From: Phycisphaerales bacterium
GTDB taxonomy: Bacteria > Planctomycetota > Phycisphaerae > UBA1845 > UTPLA1
Reading direction: 5' to 3'
Assembly (NCBI GenBank): GCA_022360095.1
Contig: JAKSDK010000070.1
Span: forward strand, 1 to 39,595
DNA: 39,595 nt
Part shown: positions 31,394 through 39,595 of the stretch, in pieces
Layout of the letters: the number at the start of each line of letters is the position of its first letter
Position numbering within the stretch: position 1 is the first letter of the stretch
Translations under genes and position numbers: made by a program
The notes under the pieces: generated by a model
The model's input: only the letters and a program-made list of their open reading frames with translations
The model's database searches: none
Told to the model about the DNA's origin: nothing

Positions 31394-34300
31394 GTGGTTG
31401 TGTCCGATGCGATCGCCTCTGATTCGGCGATTCAGACCCTTTGCTCGCGTCTGGGAGTGCCACGACACCCCCCCCTTGCGGCAAACGGGTTGTGGGGGTC
31501 GGCTGCGCCTATTTTGGCGGCCCTTCTCGCAGATCAAACTCAACGGTCGCTCCTCTATCTCACCGCCCACCTTGAACAAGCGGACCATGCCCGGGATGAC
31601 ATGGAGACGGTTCTCGGGCGCGCGGTCGATCTCCTGCCGGCGTGGGAGACGCTTCCGGGTGAAGGTGGTGGGAGCAATGAGATCGGGGCGGAGCGGGCTC
31701 GACTCTGCGGGATCTTGCGGGGGGATGGTTCCGATGAGAGAGACCGTGGAAGGGCGGGCTTGTCCGCGCCGCGGATTTTGGTTGCGCCGATTCAGGCTTT
31801 GATTCAGCCCGTGCCGTCGCCGGCCAGTCTCGAAGCCAACTCCCTGACGCTGTCGGTCGGCCAGCAGCGCGATCCAGAGGCCATCGCCGCCTGGCTCGTT
31901 GAACGGGGTTTCGAACGGCTGGATCAGGTGGAGCAGCCGGGCGATTTCGCTTTGCGCGGCGGCATCCTGGATATCTTCGCGTCGGTGGATGCGGACCCTT
32001 TTCGGCTGGAGTTTTTCGGCGACGAGATTGAGTCGATTCGTCAATTCGAAGTGGGCACGCAACGATCCGCCCGGGAACTCGACTGCACGCGGATCACCAG
32101 GTCTCCTGATCCGGCGAAAGCGACGCTTGAAGAGACGACGTCGTTTTTAAACTATCTCCCGCAGGATGTCCTGATGGTTCTGCAGGAACCGTTGGAGATT
32201 GCCGAGATTGCGAAGACCGTTTTGGATCGTCTGGGGAATCCGGTCGGGCATTATTCGTTCGAGTCGATCGCGAAACGGCTGACGGATTTCGGCGAGCTTC
32301 ACTTGAGCCGATTCCCTTTGGCGACGGTCGGCGATGCCGAGACGGTGAGCGTCTCTTGTGAGGCGCTTCCGGAATTCGATTCCAAGGCGTCCGACGCAGT
32401 GCAGCAGTTGATCCAGCTTGCTCAAGGGCAAACGGTCGTGGTCTATTGCGACAATCAGGGCGAGGACGATCGGCTACGGGAACTCATCGATCAGTCGTTG
32501 GCAGCAGCGGCCAAGGTCGGGATTGACGACATTGAACCGCCGAAGATCGAAACGTGCATCGGGCTGGTGCATGGTGGGTTTCAGTGGCGGGGCTTAGAAA
32601 CGTCGAAACGTCAAAAAGTCAAAACGTCAAAACGTCAAGAAATCAAAACTTCAAAACGTCAAAAAGTCAAAACGTCAAAACGTCTAGAAATCAAAACGTC
32701 AAAACCTCAAGAAATCGAAACGCCTGGTCCCCGATTCCCTATCCCCGATTCCCCGATCAGCGACGTTGCGGTGGTCCCGCATCATGAGCTATTCCGGCGA
32801 TATTCGCAGCGGCGAAGGCTTCGGAAGGTCCCGACCAGTCGGCCGATCGAGTCGTTTCTTGATCTGGAGACCGGCGACCACGTGGTGCACGTCCTTCACG
32901 GAATCGCAAAATACACCGGCATGAAGACGATGCGGAAGGGAGGGGCTCGCAAGAGCGAGGAATTTTTGACGCTCAGGTTTGCGGACGACGCCACGATGCA
33001 CGTGCCGGTTTCACAAATCGACCTCGTTCAAAAATACGTTGGGGCGAAGGCCATGCGGCCACCCTTGTCGAAGCTGGGCGGCACGCGATGGCAAACCACC
33101 AAACAAAAAGTCGAGGAGGCGATTACAGATCTGGCCTCGGATCTGCTTCGAATACAGGCCCAACGCGAGTCACAGCCCGGTATCGCCTATCCGCAGGACA
33201 CACACTGGCAGACCGAGTTTGAAAACGCCTTTTTGTATACCGAGACTCCCGACCAGACGACGGGGATGCGCGACATCAAAACGGATCAGACTCGCGCCCG
33301 ACCAATGGACCGATTGTTGTGCGGAGATGTCGGCTATGGAAAAACCGAGCTGGCGATTCGTGCAGCGTTCAAGACGGTGGAGTTCGGGAAGCAGGTGGCG
33401 GTCCTCGTGCCGACGACCATCCTTGCAGAACAGCACTATCAGACGTTCAAGGAGCGTCTGGCCGATTATCCGTTTGTGGTCGATTGCCTGAACCGCTTTC
33501 GGTCGACGCGGGAGCAGCGCGAGACGATCCGAGCGACGAAGCGGGGGCAGGTCGATATTCTCATCGGCACGCATCGTTTGCTTTCTCGCGATGTCGATTT
33601 CGCGGACCTGGGTCTGGTCGTTGTCGATGAGGAGCAGCGCTTCGGCGTTGAGCACAAGGAGCGACTCAAACGGTTGCGTTCGATGATCGACGTTCTGACG
33701 CTGACTGCAACGCCGATTCCGCGAACGCTCCACATGGCGATGGTCGGCCTGCGCGACATCTCAAGTCTGGCCACACCGCCGATGGACCGTCGGGCGATTT
33801 CGACGAGGGTGTCGACCTGGAGCGACGATATGATTCGGGAAGCGCTCGTGCGAGAATTGAATCGGGACGGTCAGGTGTTCTTTGTTCACAATCGTGTTCA
33901 TTCCATCCAACGAGTCGCAGACAAGATCAGGACCCTTGTTCCGGATGCCCGAATCGTCATCGGTCACGGACAAATGTCAGGCAACGAGCTTGAAGATGTG
34001 ATGCTGCGTTTCGTGCGCCACGAGGCCGACGTGTTGGTTTGCACGACGATCATCGAAGCGGGTTTGGATATTCCCAATGCCAACACGATGCTGATCGACC
34101 GGGCCGACATGTTCGGCCTGGCCGACCTCCACCAGTTGCGCGGACGCGTGGGGCGTTACAAGCACCGTGCCTATTGCTATCTCCTGCTCAGTCCGGACCG
34201 GCCTTTGACGAGCACGGCGGCGAAACGGCTCAAGGCGATCGAGGAATTCAGTGATCTGGGGGCCGGTTTTCGCATCGCCATGCGCGATCTGGAAATCCGC

Positions 34301-34921
34301 GGCGCGGGCAACATCCTGGGTCCGGAGCAATCGGGTCATATCGCTGCAGTCGGGTACGAGCTGTACTGCCAACTTCTGGAGAAAAACGTCAAGCAGATGC
34401 GCGGCGATCCGTTTCATGAAAGGGTGGCCGTTCATCTCGAGTTGAACCTGGAAGCTTACATTCCGAAGGCCTACATTGCTTCGGATCGGCAACGAATGGA
34501 GTGTTATCGACGGGTCACCGCCTGTCATCGTCTTGAGGACGTCGAGCAACTCGCGAGCGATCTGGCCGATGCGTTCGGGCCGTATCCCGAGACGGTGGAA
34601 ACACTTCTGACGCTTACCGAGATCCGCGTCGGCGCGGCCCTTTCGGGGATCAAGGCCATCATCAGGAAAGAGCCGGACCTGATCTTCAAATTTGAGGGAG
34701 AGGTCAAGAAAATCGAGCCTCTGTTCGCCGGCACCGGCGGCTCGATCAGTCTTCCTGACGGTCAGACACTCCATTGGCGGCTCCCGGATTCGTATTTTCA
34801 TGGGAATACGATGCTTGTGGTTTTGCGTAATCTGTTTCGCCGCGAGTCCCCCCGGGCAGCCGGGCGGACCCCCACCAGTCCACCCAGGTCCGGGACAGGG
34901 CTGCACAAGTCAGGAATATGA
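31394..34921 (+). CDS. mfd: Transcription-repair coupling factor with repeat-derived loop
   Basis: A 1175-residue Mfd, the ATPase that removes stalled RNA polymerase and recruits UvrA. The UvrB-like N-terminal module is present (FALRGGILDIFASVDADPFR). The RNA-polymerase-interacting domain contains DHVVHVLHGIAKYTGM. The RecG-like motor has Walker A GDVGYGKTE (about residue 645), the DEEQ box (VVDEEQRFGV), TATPIPRTLHMAM and HQLRGRVGR. The C-terminal TRCF domain follows. Residues about 402-455, between the UvrB-like module and the polymerase-binding domain, are repeat-derived (KTSKRQ/IKTSK units). The last 28 residues are Pro/Arg/Gly-rich and not Mfd-like. The start is GTG 31394 or GTG 31400, with no clear ribosome site. 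Confidence 0.93.
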   Translation: MVVSDAIASDSAIQTLCSRLGVPRHPPLAANGLWGSAAPILAALLADQTQRSLLYLTAHLEQADHARDDMETVLGRAVDLLPAWETLPGEGGGSNEIGAERARLCGILRGDGSDERDRGRAGLSAPRILVAPIQALIQPVPSPASLEANSLTLSVGQQRDPEAIAAWLVERGFERLDQVEQPGDFALRGGILDIFASVDADPFRLEFFGDEIESIRQFEVGTQRSARELDCTRITRSPDPAKATLEETTSFLNYLPQDVLMVLQEPLEIAEIAKTVLDRLGNPVGHYSFESIAKRLTDFGELHLSRFPLATVGDAETVSVSCEALPEFDSKASDAVQQLIQLAQGQTVVVYCDNQGEDDRLRELIDQSLAAAAKVGIDDIEPPKIETCIGLVHGGFQWRGLETSKRQKVKTSKRQEIKTSKRQKVKTSKRLEIKTSKPQEIETPGPRFPIPDSPISDVAVVPHHELFRRYSQRRRLRKVPTSRPIESFLDLETGDHVVHVLHGIAKYTGMKTMRKGGARKSEEFLTLRFADDATMHVPVSQIDLVQKYVGAKAMRPPLSKLGGTRWQTTKQKVEEAITDLASDLLRIQAQRESQPGIAYPQDTHWQTEFENAFLYTETPDQTTGMRDIKTDQTRARPMDRLLCGDVGYGKTELAIRAAFKTVEFGKQVAVLVPTTILAEQHYQTFKERLADYPFVVDCLNRFRSTREQRETIRATKRGQVDILIGTHRLLSRDVDFADLGLVVVDEEQRFGVEHKERLKRLRSMIDVLTLTATPIPRTLHMAMVGLRDISSLATPPMDRRAISTRVSTWSDDMIREALVRELNRDGQVFFVHNRVHSIQRVADKIRTLVPDARIVIGHGQMSGNELEDVMLRFVRHEADVLVCTTIIEAGLDIPNANTMLIDRADMFGLADLHQLRGRVGRYKHRAYCYLLLSPDRPLTSTAAKRLKAIEEFSDLGAGFRIAMRDLEIRGAGNILGPEQSGHIAAVGYELYCQLLEKNVKQMRGDPFHERVAVHLELNLEAYIPKAYIASDRQRMECYRRVTACHRLEDVEQLASDLADAFGPYPETVETLLTLTEIRVGAALSGIKAIIRKEPDLIFKFEGEVKKIEPLFAGTGGSISLPDGQTLHWRLPDSYFHGNTMLVVLRNLFRRESPRAAGRTPTSPPRSGTGLHKSGI
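32597..32757 (+). repeat. Short-period AAACGTC and CCCCGATT repeats inside mfd
   Basis: From 32597 to 32722 the sequence is a run of AAACGTC, AAAAAGTC and AAGAAATC words. An irregular larger unit of about 45 nt, CAAAAAGTCAAAACGTC plus AAGAAATC-type words, recurs. From 32728 to 32757 a second motif, CCCCGATT(C), occurs three times. Both are in frame and free of stops in the mfd frame. The A-rich part differs sharply in composition from the GC-rich surroundings. Confidence 0.9.
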
Positions 34922-34977
34922 CCGATTCGGCATGGGGTGATTATGGGCCGCCGTAAGATTATCGGGCATCTCCGTTT

Positions 34978-35005
34978 TTGCAGACACATGGCCTATGATT
35001 AGAAT
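34978..35005 (+). promoter_or_regulatory. Candidate sigma-70-type promoter of the secreted protein gene
   Basis: TTGCAG (34978-34983) and TAGAAT (35000-35005) are separated by 16 nt. The -10 box is a 5 of 6 match and the -35 box is weaker. It would give a leader of about 170 nt before the ATG at 35184. No other element in the 34922-35183 gap stands out. Confidence 0.3.
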
Positions 35006-35183
35006 AAACGGCGGTGGGAGGACGAAGATTACGCGCCCGCGTACATTCCTGCCTTCGCGGCCATTGGGGGTATGCTAGCGGCCACTACAAGCCAAGGTTT
35101 TACGAAGCGTCCGTGAATCGCCATGGTTCAGGCTGCGGCCTGCTCCGAATCCCAAACCAAGTGCGACATAAGGAGTGGATTGG

Positions 35184-38100
35184 ATGGTCTCCAAACAAAG
35201 ACCCCTCAGCCTGATAACTCTTGTTTTCAGCATGACGATGTGCGCGATTCTGCTTCCGGGCTCCGCTCGATCGGTCGGCGCGGATGCGGTCCAGAGGACA
35301 AGCTCAGAGATTGCAGCGCCGTTCTCCGCCCCTGATTATGTCGGCCCGGTTCCGCGAAGCCTGCCGCATTTGATTCCTGAGACCCACGCGGTAAGTCGTC
35401 AGGGTGTGGACAAACAGACGGCTTGGAACCGTAGTTTCTCAAGCACAGGCCCAGGCCTAGGCAATCTGTTGTATGACAACGGCGAAATTCTAAACGACAC
35501 GGGGGACCCCGCCACACAACTCAGTTTGCAGGTGGACGGCGCATTGAGCGTCTTTCGATTCATCGCGGAGGTTGCGGATGATTTCGTGCTGACCGACGGG
35601 GCTCCGGATACGAATGTTCAGGTGACCGGGATACGTGCCGCCTTCAATTTCTTCGGCACGGGCGCGGATATGGCATCCCCGTCCCAGACGTGGACCAACG
35701 GTATTTATGTCGTGGTCTACAACAATTCACCAGCGAACGAGCCGAGCGGTTTTTCGGATTTTGAGCACCAGGATTCAATGAGCGCGGGCGCCGAGATGTT
35801 CAACGATGCCGTGGCATCGCAGTTGGTGCTCAGTCAAGACTTTACCGAGACCTTTGTGGACACCGGCTGTCGTCCCTGCTGGGTCGTGGATATGCCGGTC
35901 AATTTCGCCCTGGCAAAAAACACGCGATACTGGCTTTCGCTTATCCCACGTTTTCCGGCGTTGCCACAGTCAGCCTGGTGTCTTTCCGAGGAGAATCGCG
36001 GCTTCAGCGCGCGGCGCGGCGCCACGTTCGACTTTCCTCCTTGGGTCGAGATTGCCGGGAATGCGCAGAACGGGGCTTGCATTGATCCGGCACCACCGCC
36101 GCCAGGCACGATCAAGAGCCTTTCGTTCCAAGTCTTCGGCCAAGAATTGCCGGGGTTCAACATCGCGTGCTGTGATGAATCCACCGGGATGTGTCGAGAC
36201 ATCGTGAGTCCCATGTCCTGTTTGCCTTCGGAAGTGGCTAATATCGGCGCGACTTGTTCGATCGTCGATTGTCAGGTTGTGACCGGTTCCTGTTGTGATG
36301 ATGCGATTGCGGATTGCATGGACAACGCGAACATCGCGGACTGCACAGGCCCGGGAGAACGATTCACGCCGAATGTCAGCTGTTCCGAGTTGTCACCTTC
36401 CTGCGGCACGACCGATTTGGGAGCTTGCTGCCTTTCAGGTCAGTCCTGCTTCGACCTGAATCCGACCGACTGTTCCCAAATCGGGGGACGTTGGAACGTC
36501 GGGATGTGCGCATCGTTCACTTGTCCGCCTGATAACGATGATTGCGACACGAGCCCCACGATCATCAGTGACGGGTTTTTTCCGTTCACGACGATCGGTG
36601 CAAGCACCGATGGTCCGCCCGGGGCATCCGTCGGCTGCCCGACGCTTGAGAATGACGTTTGGTTCCAGTATTTCTCGACGTGTGAAGGTCTGCTGACGGT
36701 CAGTTTGTGTTTCGACGCGGATTACGATTCAGCGGTGGAGATCTACGAGAATTGCATTTGTCCTACGAACTTTCTTTCGCTGGAAGGGTGTGACGACGAC
36801 GGGTGCGGCGTCCCGATGGGGGCGAGTTCATTGACCGTGCCTGTTCAGGCAAGCACATGCTACCTGATTCGGATCGGCGGTGTGGGCGGCGCCACGGGTT
36901 CAGGGACGTTGATCGTCGGGTGCACTCCGCCGAATGAAGGCGCGTGCTGCATCGATGGTTCATGCACGTTGACGACGATGGGAGACTGCATGGGTGATTT
37001 CTTTCCGGATCAGCCTTGCTCGCCGATCACGTGTCCTCCCCAGACAAACGACGATTGTGATAATGCGATCGCAATCACTCAGGACGGTACGTATCCTTTC
37101 GAGACGACGAATGCGACCACCGACGGTCCTGCAGACTCTCCCGGAGGTGTGTGCACGGAAGTCAATCAGGATATCTGGTTTACCTACACTGCAACCTGCA
37201 ACGGTTTGTTGGATGTGAGCGTGTGCGGAGCGGTGGATTATGATTCAGCTCTGGCGATTTATGACGGTTGCGCGTGTCCGCCGGCCGGCGGACCTCTTGC
37301 CTGCGACAATAACGGCTGTGGGCCGGGCGGCGCCAGTGAGATTCGGAATCTTCCGGTCATTCAAGGCAATTGCTATTTAATTCGAGTGGGCGGTGCCGAC
37401 GCTGCTGAGGGAACGGGGAGTTTGACGATTTCCTGTATGCCTGCGGCGTTTTGCTGCCTGGCTGACGTCAGCGGCGACAGTATGATCGACATTAACGACG
37501 TGCCGCCCATGGTGACTGCGCTGTTGAATCCGCCGTCAATGGGCGCGCCGGAATTCTGCCCGGCGGACGTGAACGAAGACATGGTGATCGACGGCCTCGA
37601 CATCGGTCCGTTTGTGACTCGTTTGATCGACGGCGCGATCTGTCAGCTTGATGTCACTGGAGCCTGTTGCTTTGCCGACGGGATGTGCATGGAGATTGCG
37701 CAGGCGGATTGTCTGGTTTCGATGGGTGCTTATGAGGGTAACGACACGGTTTGTGCGCCCAATCCATGCCCGCAACCGCCGGAGCCTCCGGTCAACGATG
37801 AATGCGGCGGTGCCATCAGTCTCACCTGCAATACGCAGACTGTTTTCTCGAATGAACTCGCCACGGACAACCTGGCGGATGATCCGGTTTTCAGTTGTCA
37901 TTTCGGCGGGGCTGCGCAGGGTGAGGGAACCCTTTGGTTCACGTTCGTGGCCTCGGATACGGACGCGCTGCTCAGCACGTGCAACACACTCCCGCCTGTG
38001 ACGGATACGCTGATCGCGGTTTATGACGCCGCGGGGTGTCCTGTGATGGCGGGCGATGAGATTGGTTGTAATGAGGATGCCGGTGGGGCCTGTCAGCGGC

Positions 38101-38972
38101 TTTCCGAACTTTGTGTCACGGGTCTGATGGTCGGGCAGGAATACACGGTCCAGGTTGCCACGTTCAATGGGTCGCCCCGAGGTGACATCACGCTTGATCT
38201 GGCCTGTCCGTGCCCGCAGGGCGCGTGCTGTTTTGCTGACGGCAGTTGTCAGGAACTCCGTTCCGATGAGTGTCTCGCGGCAAACGGCGACTTTCAAGGA
38301 GACGGCGTTTCGTGCGATCCGAACCCGTGCTCGCCGCCGGTGTCGGTCGAATGTTGCATCGGTGATCTCAATGTCGATGGCATGATCGACAGCATGGACA
38401 TTCCTTCGTTTGTTGCGACGTTGTTGAATCCGCCGTTGTTCGGCACGCCGGATTTCTGTCGTGCCGATATCGATGAGAACGGGGTGGCGGACGCTCGAGA
38501 CATCGAGGCGTTCATTCCGCTGACGCTCACGCCGGACACCTGTCCCGTGCCGTTGAACGACGATTGCTCCAGTCCGTTGTTGTTGTCCTGCAATACTCGC
38601 ATCGTGGTTGAGAATACGTACGCCACGACGGATGTCTCAGACCCCGAATACACTTGTCTCTTCGGCGGTCAGGGTCAGGGAGACGGCACGCTTTGGTTCT
38701 CCTTTGTGGCGACCGACACGAGCGCGTTCATCAGCACATGCGATTTTCTTCTTCCGGACATTGACACGATCCTGGCCGTTTATGATACGCAGTGTCCCTC
38801 AATCGGTAATGAGCTTGCATGCAACGAGGACGCCGGCGGTCCGTGTGACCGGTTCTCCGAACTTTGCGTCGGCGGATTGACCATGGGTAATACGTACTAT
38901 GTTCAGGTTTCTTCGTCCGGCATGAATGAGTTAGGTTTCATTTCCGTCGAAATTGCCTGCCCTTGCCCATAG
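35184..38972 (+). CDS. Large Cys-rich modular secreted protein with dockerin-like repeats
   Basis: A 1262-residue exported protein. ATG 35184 has AAGGAG 8 nt upstream and is followed by a signal peptide (LITLVFSMTMCAILLPGSA). Residues about 50-330 form a beta-rich domain of unknown type. The rest is a chain of repeats. Cys-rich GACC units begin GACCLSGQSC, GACCIDGSC, GACCFADGMC and GACCFADGSC. Four beta-sandwich units begin NDDC or NDEC and contain a WF motif (DVWFQY, DIWFTY, LWFTFV, LWFSFV). Two dockerin-like pairs of Ca-binding loops lie near 37441-37640 and 38346-38540 (DVNEDMVIDGLDI, DLNVDGMIDSMDI). No catalytic motif or membrane anchor is seen. An adhesive or structural surface role is likely. 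Confidence 0.8.
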   Translation: MVSKQRPLSLITLVFSMTMCAILLPGSARSVGADAVQRTSSEIAAPFSAPDYVGPVPRSLPHLIPETHAVSRQGVDKQTAWNRSFSSTGPGLGNLLYDNGEILNDTGDPATQLSLQVDGALSVFRFIAEVADDFVLTDGAPDTNVQVTGIRAAFNFFGTGADMASPSQTWTNGIYVVVYNNSPANEPSGFSDFEHQDSMSAGAEMFNDAVASQLVLSQDFTETFVDTGCRPCWVVDMPVNFALAKNTRYWLSLIPRFPALPQSAWCLSEENRGFSARRGATFDFPPWVEIAGNAQNGACIDPAPPPPGTIKSLSFQVFGQELPGFNIACCDESTGMCRDIVSPMSCLPSEVANIGATCSIVDCQVVTGSCCDDAIADCMDNANIADCTGPGERFTPNVSCSELSPSCGTTDLGACCLSGQSCFDLNPTDCSQIGGRWNVGMCASFTCPPDNDDCDTSPTIISDGFFPFTTIGASTDGPPGASVGCPTLENDVWFQYFSTCEGLLTVSLCFDADYDSAVEIYENCICPTNFLSLEGCDDDGCGVPMGASSLTVPVQASTCYLIRIGGVGGATGSGTLIVGCTPPNEGACCIDGSCTLTTMGDCMGDFFPDQPCSPITCPPQTNDDCDNAIAITQDGTYPFETTNATTDGPADSPGGVCTEVNQDIWFTYTATCNGLLDVSVCGAVDYDSALAIYDGCACPPAGGPLACDNNGCGPGGASEIRNLPVIQGNCYLIRVGGADAAEGTGSLTISCMPAAFCCLADVSGDSMIDINDVPPMVTALLNPPSMGAPEFCPADVNEDMVIDGLDIGPFVTRLIDGAICQLDVTGACCFADGMCMEIAQADCLVSMGAYEGNDTVCAPNPCPQPPEPPVNDECGGAISLTCNTQTVFSNELATDNLADDPVFSCHFGGAAQGEGTLWFTFVASDTDALLSTCNTLPPVTDTLIAVYDAAGCPVMAGDEIGCNEDAGGACQRLSELCVTGLMVGQEYTVQVATFNGSPRGDITLDLACPCPQGACCFADGSCQELRSDECLAANGDFQGDGVSCDPNPCSPPVSVECCIGDLNVDGMIDSMDIPSFVATLLNPPLFGTPDFCRADIDENGVADARDIEAFIPLTLTPDTCPVPLNDDCSSPLLLSCNTRIVVENTYATTDVSDPEYTCLFGGQGQGDGTLWFSFVATDTSAFISTCDFLLPDIDTILAVYDTQCPSIGNELACNEDAGGPCDRFSELCVGGLTMGNTYYVQVSSSGMNELGFISVEIACPCP

Positions 38973-39151
38973 TCGGCCGACATATCCGGAGGGCGGAGTA
39001 TTCGGAGATGTTTTTCCTCGCGACGGCTTCGGGGTCGCATTTCTTCGATATTTCAGGCTCATTGTGCGCGCAGGTCCTTGATCCTACGCCGGCGCCTTCT
39101 TTCTTGACGAGAGCGACGGTTCAGCCGATGATATGACTTCCCGATGCGTTT

Positions 39152-39223
39152 GCCGGCGTAGCTCAGTGGTAGAGCACAGCTTTCGTAAAGCTGGGGTCGT
39201 GGGTTCAAATCCCACCGCCGGCT
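39152..39223 (+). tRNA. tRNA-Thr (CGT)
   Basis: A complete 72-nt cloverleaf. The acceptor GCCGGCG pairs perfectly with CGCCGGC. The anticodon stem CAGCT/AGCTG closes TTCGTAA, with anticodon CGT at 39184-39186 reading ACG codons. The T-arm is GTGGG-TTCAAAT-CCCAC. The discriminator is T73 and the 3' CCA is not encoded; GTT follows. Confidence 0.97.
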
Positions 39224-39363
39224 GTTCTACGACCCCTTACTGCTGCTATTGATATGAATCTCTCCGGCCCGGAGTCCTTCACAGTTTGCCCGTTTTTGCG
39301 TCACTCTTGCGTCAGTCTGCCTGCTGTGGGCTTCCTTGATGGCTGCCTGACTTGCTTCTCGAA

Positions 39364-39595
39364 TCACTGGGTTTCGTCCGGCGCGTCCCTGATCCAGTCG
39401 ACCTGGCCCTTGGCGTTGTAATGGACCAGCGACTCGCCGGTGCGCGGGTCGTCCGTCTTGATCCGGCGGCCGATCGCATCGTAGAGGTACTTGTAGGTCA
39501 GCCCCGTCTGCGTGATCGTCTCCTGCACCAGGCCGTTGTGCGTCTTGGTGATCTGCGATTGCGTCGATTCGGGAGAGGTGACGACTTCGTACACC
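39364..39595 (-). CDS. C-terminal end of an RHS/YD-repeat protein (partial)
   Basis: The frame enters from the right edge and stops at 39364. The 76 visible residues contain one typical YD repeat (TYKYLYDAIGRRIKTDDPRT) followed by the start of another unit (LVHYNAKGQVDWIRD). The protein stops at DETQ in mid-repeat, where RHS proteins normally continue to a core domain and toxin tail. The gene may therefore be truncated or part of a decayed cassette, but only the end is in view. No immunity gene follows; tRNA-Thr lies 140 nt away on the other strand. Confidence 0.65.
   Translation of the reverse strand, partial: VYEVVTSPESTQSQITKTHNGLVQETITQTGLTYKYLYDAIGRRIKTDDPRTGESLVHYNAKGQVDWIRDAPDETQ

Noticed and set aside
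32597..32757. CRISPR-like array in mfd
   Set aside because: The words are 7-9 nt with no spacers of constant length, the run lies in a coding frame, and no cas gene is nearby.
33977..34906. Minus-strand open frame of 309 codons
   Set aside because: It is antisense to the conserved helicase and TRCF parts of mfd.
37536..38297. Minus-strand open frame of 253 codons
   Set aside because: It is antisense to the secreted modular protein; low-GC stop codons are simply rare in this frame.

Overview
The window looks like a chromosomal segment of a GC-rich Gram-negative bacterium, most likely a planctomycete (Phycisphaerae or a relative). This is inference from gene content: a PEP-CTERM protein, a large Cys-rich modular secreted protein with internal dockerin-like repeats, and a REP-associated transposase domain of the GTWLHG/RGSVD type. 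It is mostly a housekeeping region with about 32 protein genes and two tRNAs. There is no CRISPR array, phage or rRNA. Layout: 1-13389 is almost entirely minus-strand. It holds a truncated secreted protein, a MaoC-type hydratase, tRNA-Ala(GGC), thiE with an N-terminal ThiD2-like domain, gmhA, a PEP-CTERM protein, a polyprenyl-phosphate-type glycosyltransferase, an MFS/acyltransferase fusion, an N6-adenine DNA methyltransferase with a small ribbon-helix-helix/zinc protein, a B12-binding radical SAM protein, mnmA and an HD-GYP protein. 13591-17532 is plus-strand: anmK and murQ (consecutive steps of cell-wall sugar recycling), a thioesterase and an unknown membrane protein. 17529-24253 mixes hemW, an FHA protein, a degenerate Hpt-like protein, coaX overlapping a shortened mnmE-like GTPase, a GAF/PP2C phosphatase and a methyltransferase. 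24285-26924 holds a GMC-type oxidoreductase divergent from an amidohydrolase. 27009-34921 holds an ACT protein, alaS, a small membrane protein and mfd. 35184-38972 encodes the large secreted protein. tRNA-Thr(CGT) and the end of an RHS-type ORF close the window. The main result is that repeats and a mobile element have entered protein genes without breaking their frames. alaS carries an in-frame insertion of exactly 204 codons at the junction between its catalytic and tRNA-recognition domains. The insertion encodes a complete-looking HUH/Y1 (REP-associated, RAYT-type) transposase domain and is bounded by 36-bp inverted repeats that match at 35 of 36 positions and are themselves translated. mfd carries a run of short-period AAACGTC-type repeats of about 126 bp in an interdomain loop. 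The C-termini of the adenine methyltransferase and of the unknown membrane protein are made from two further repeat families. A GC-rich palindrome occurs four times between 3.9 and 14.9 kb, always in the same orientation. Other points are an Hpt-like protein whose phospho-accepting His position is Glu, an MnmE-like GTPase without its C-terminal Cys motif, and a probable unannotated 37-residue basic protein that overlaps the start of the transporter/acyltransferase gene.
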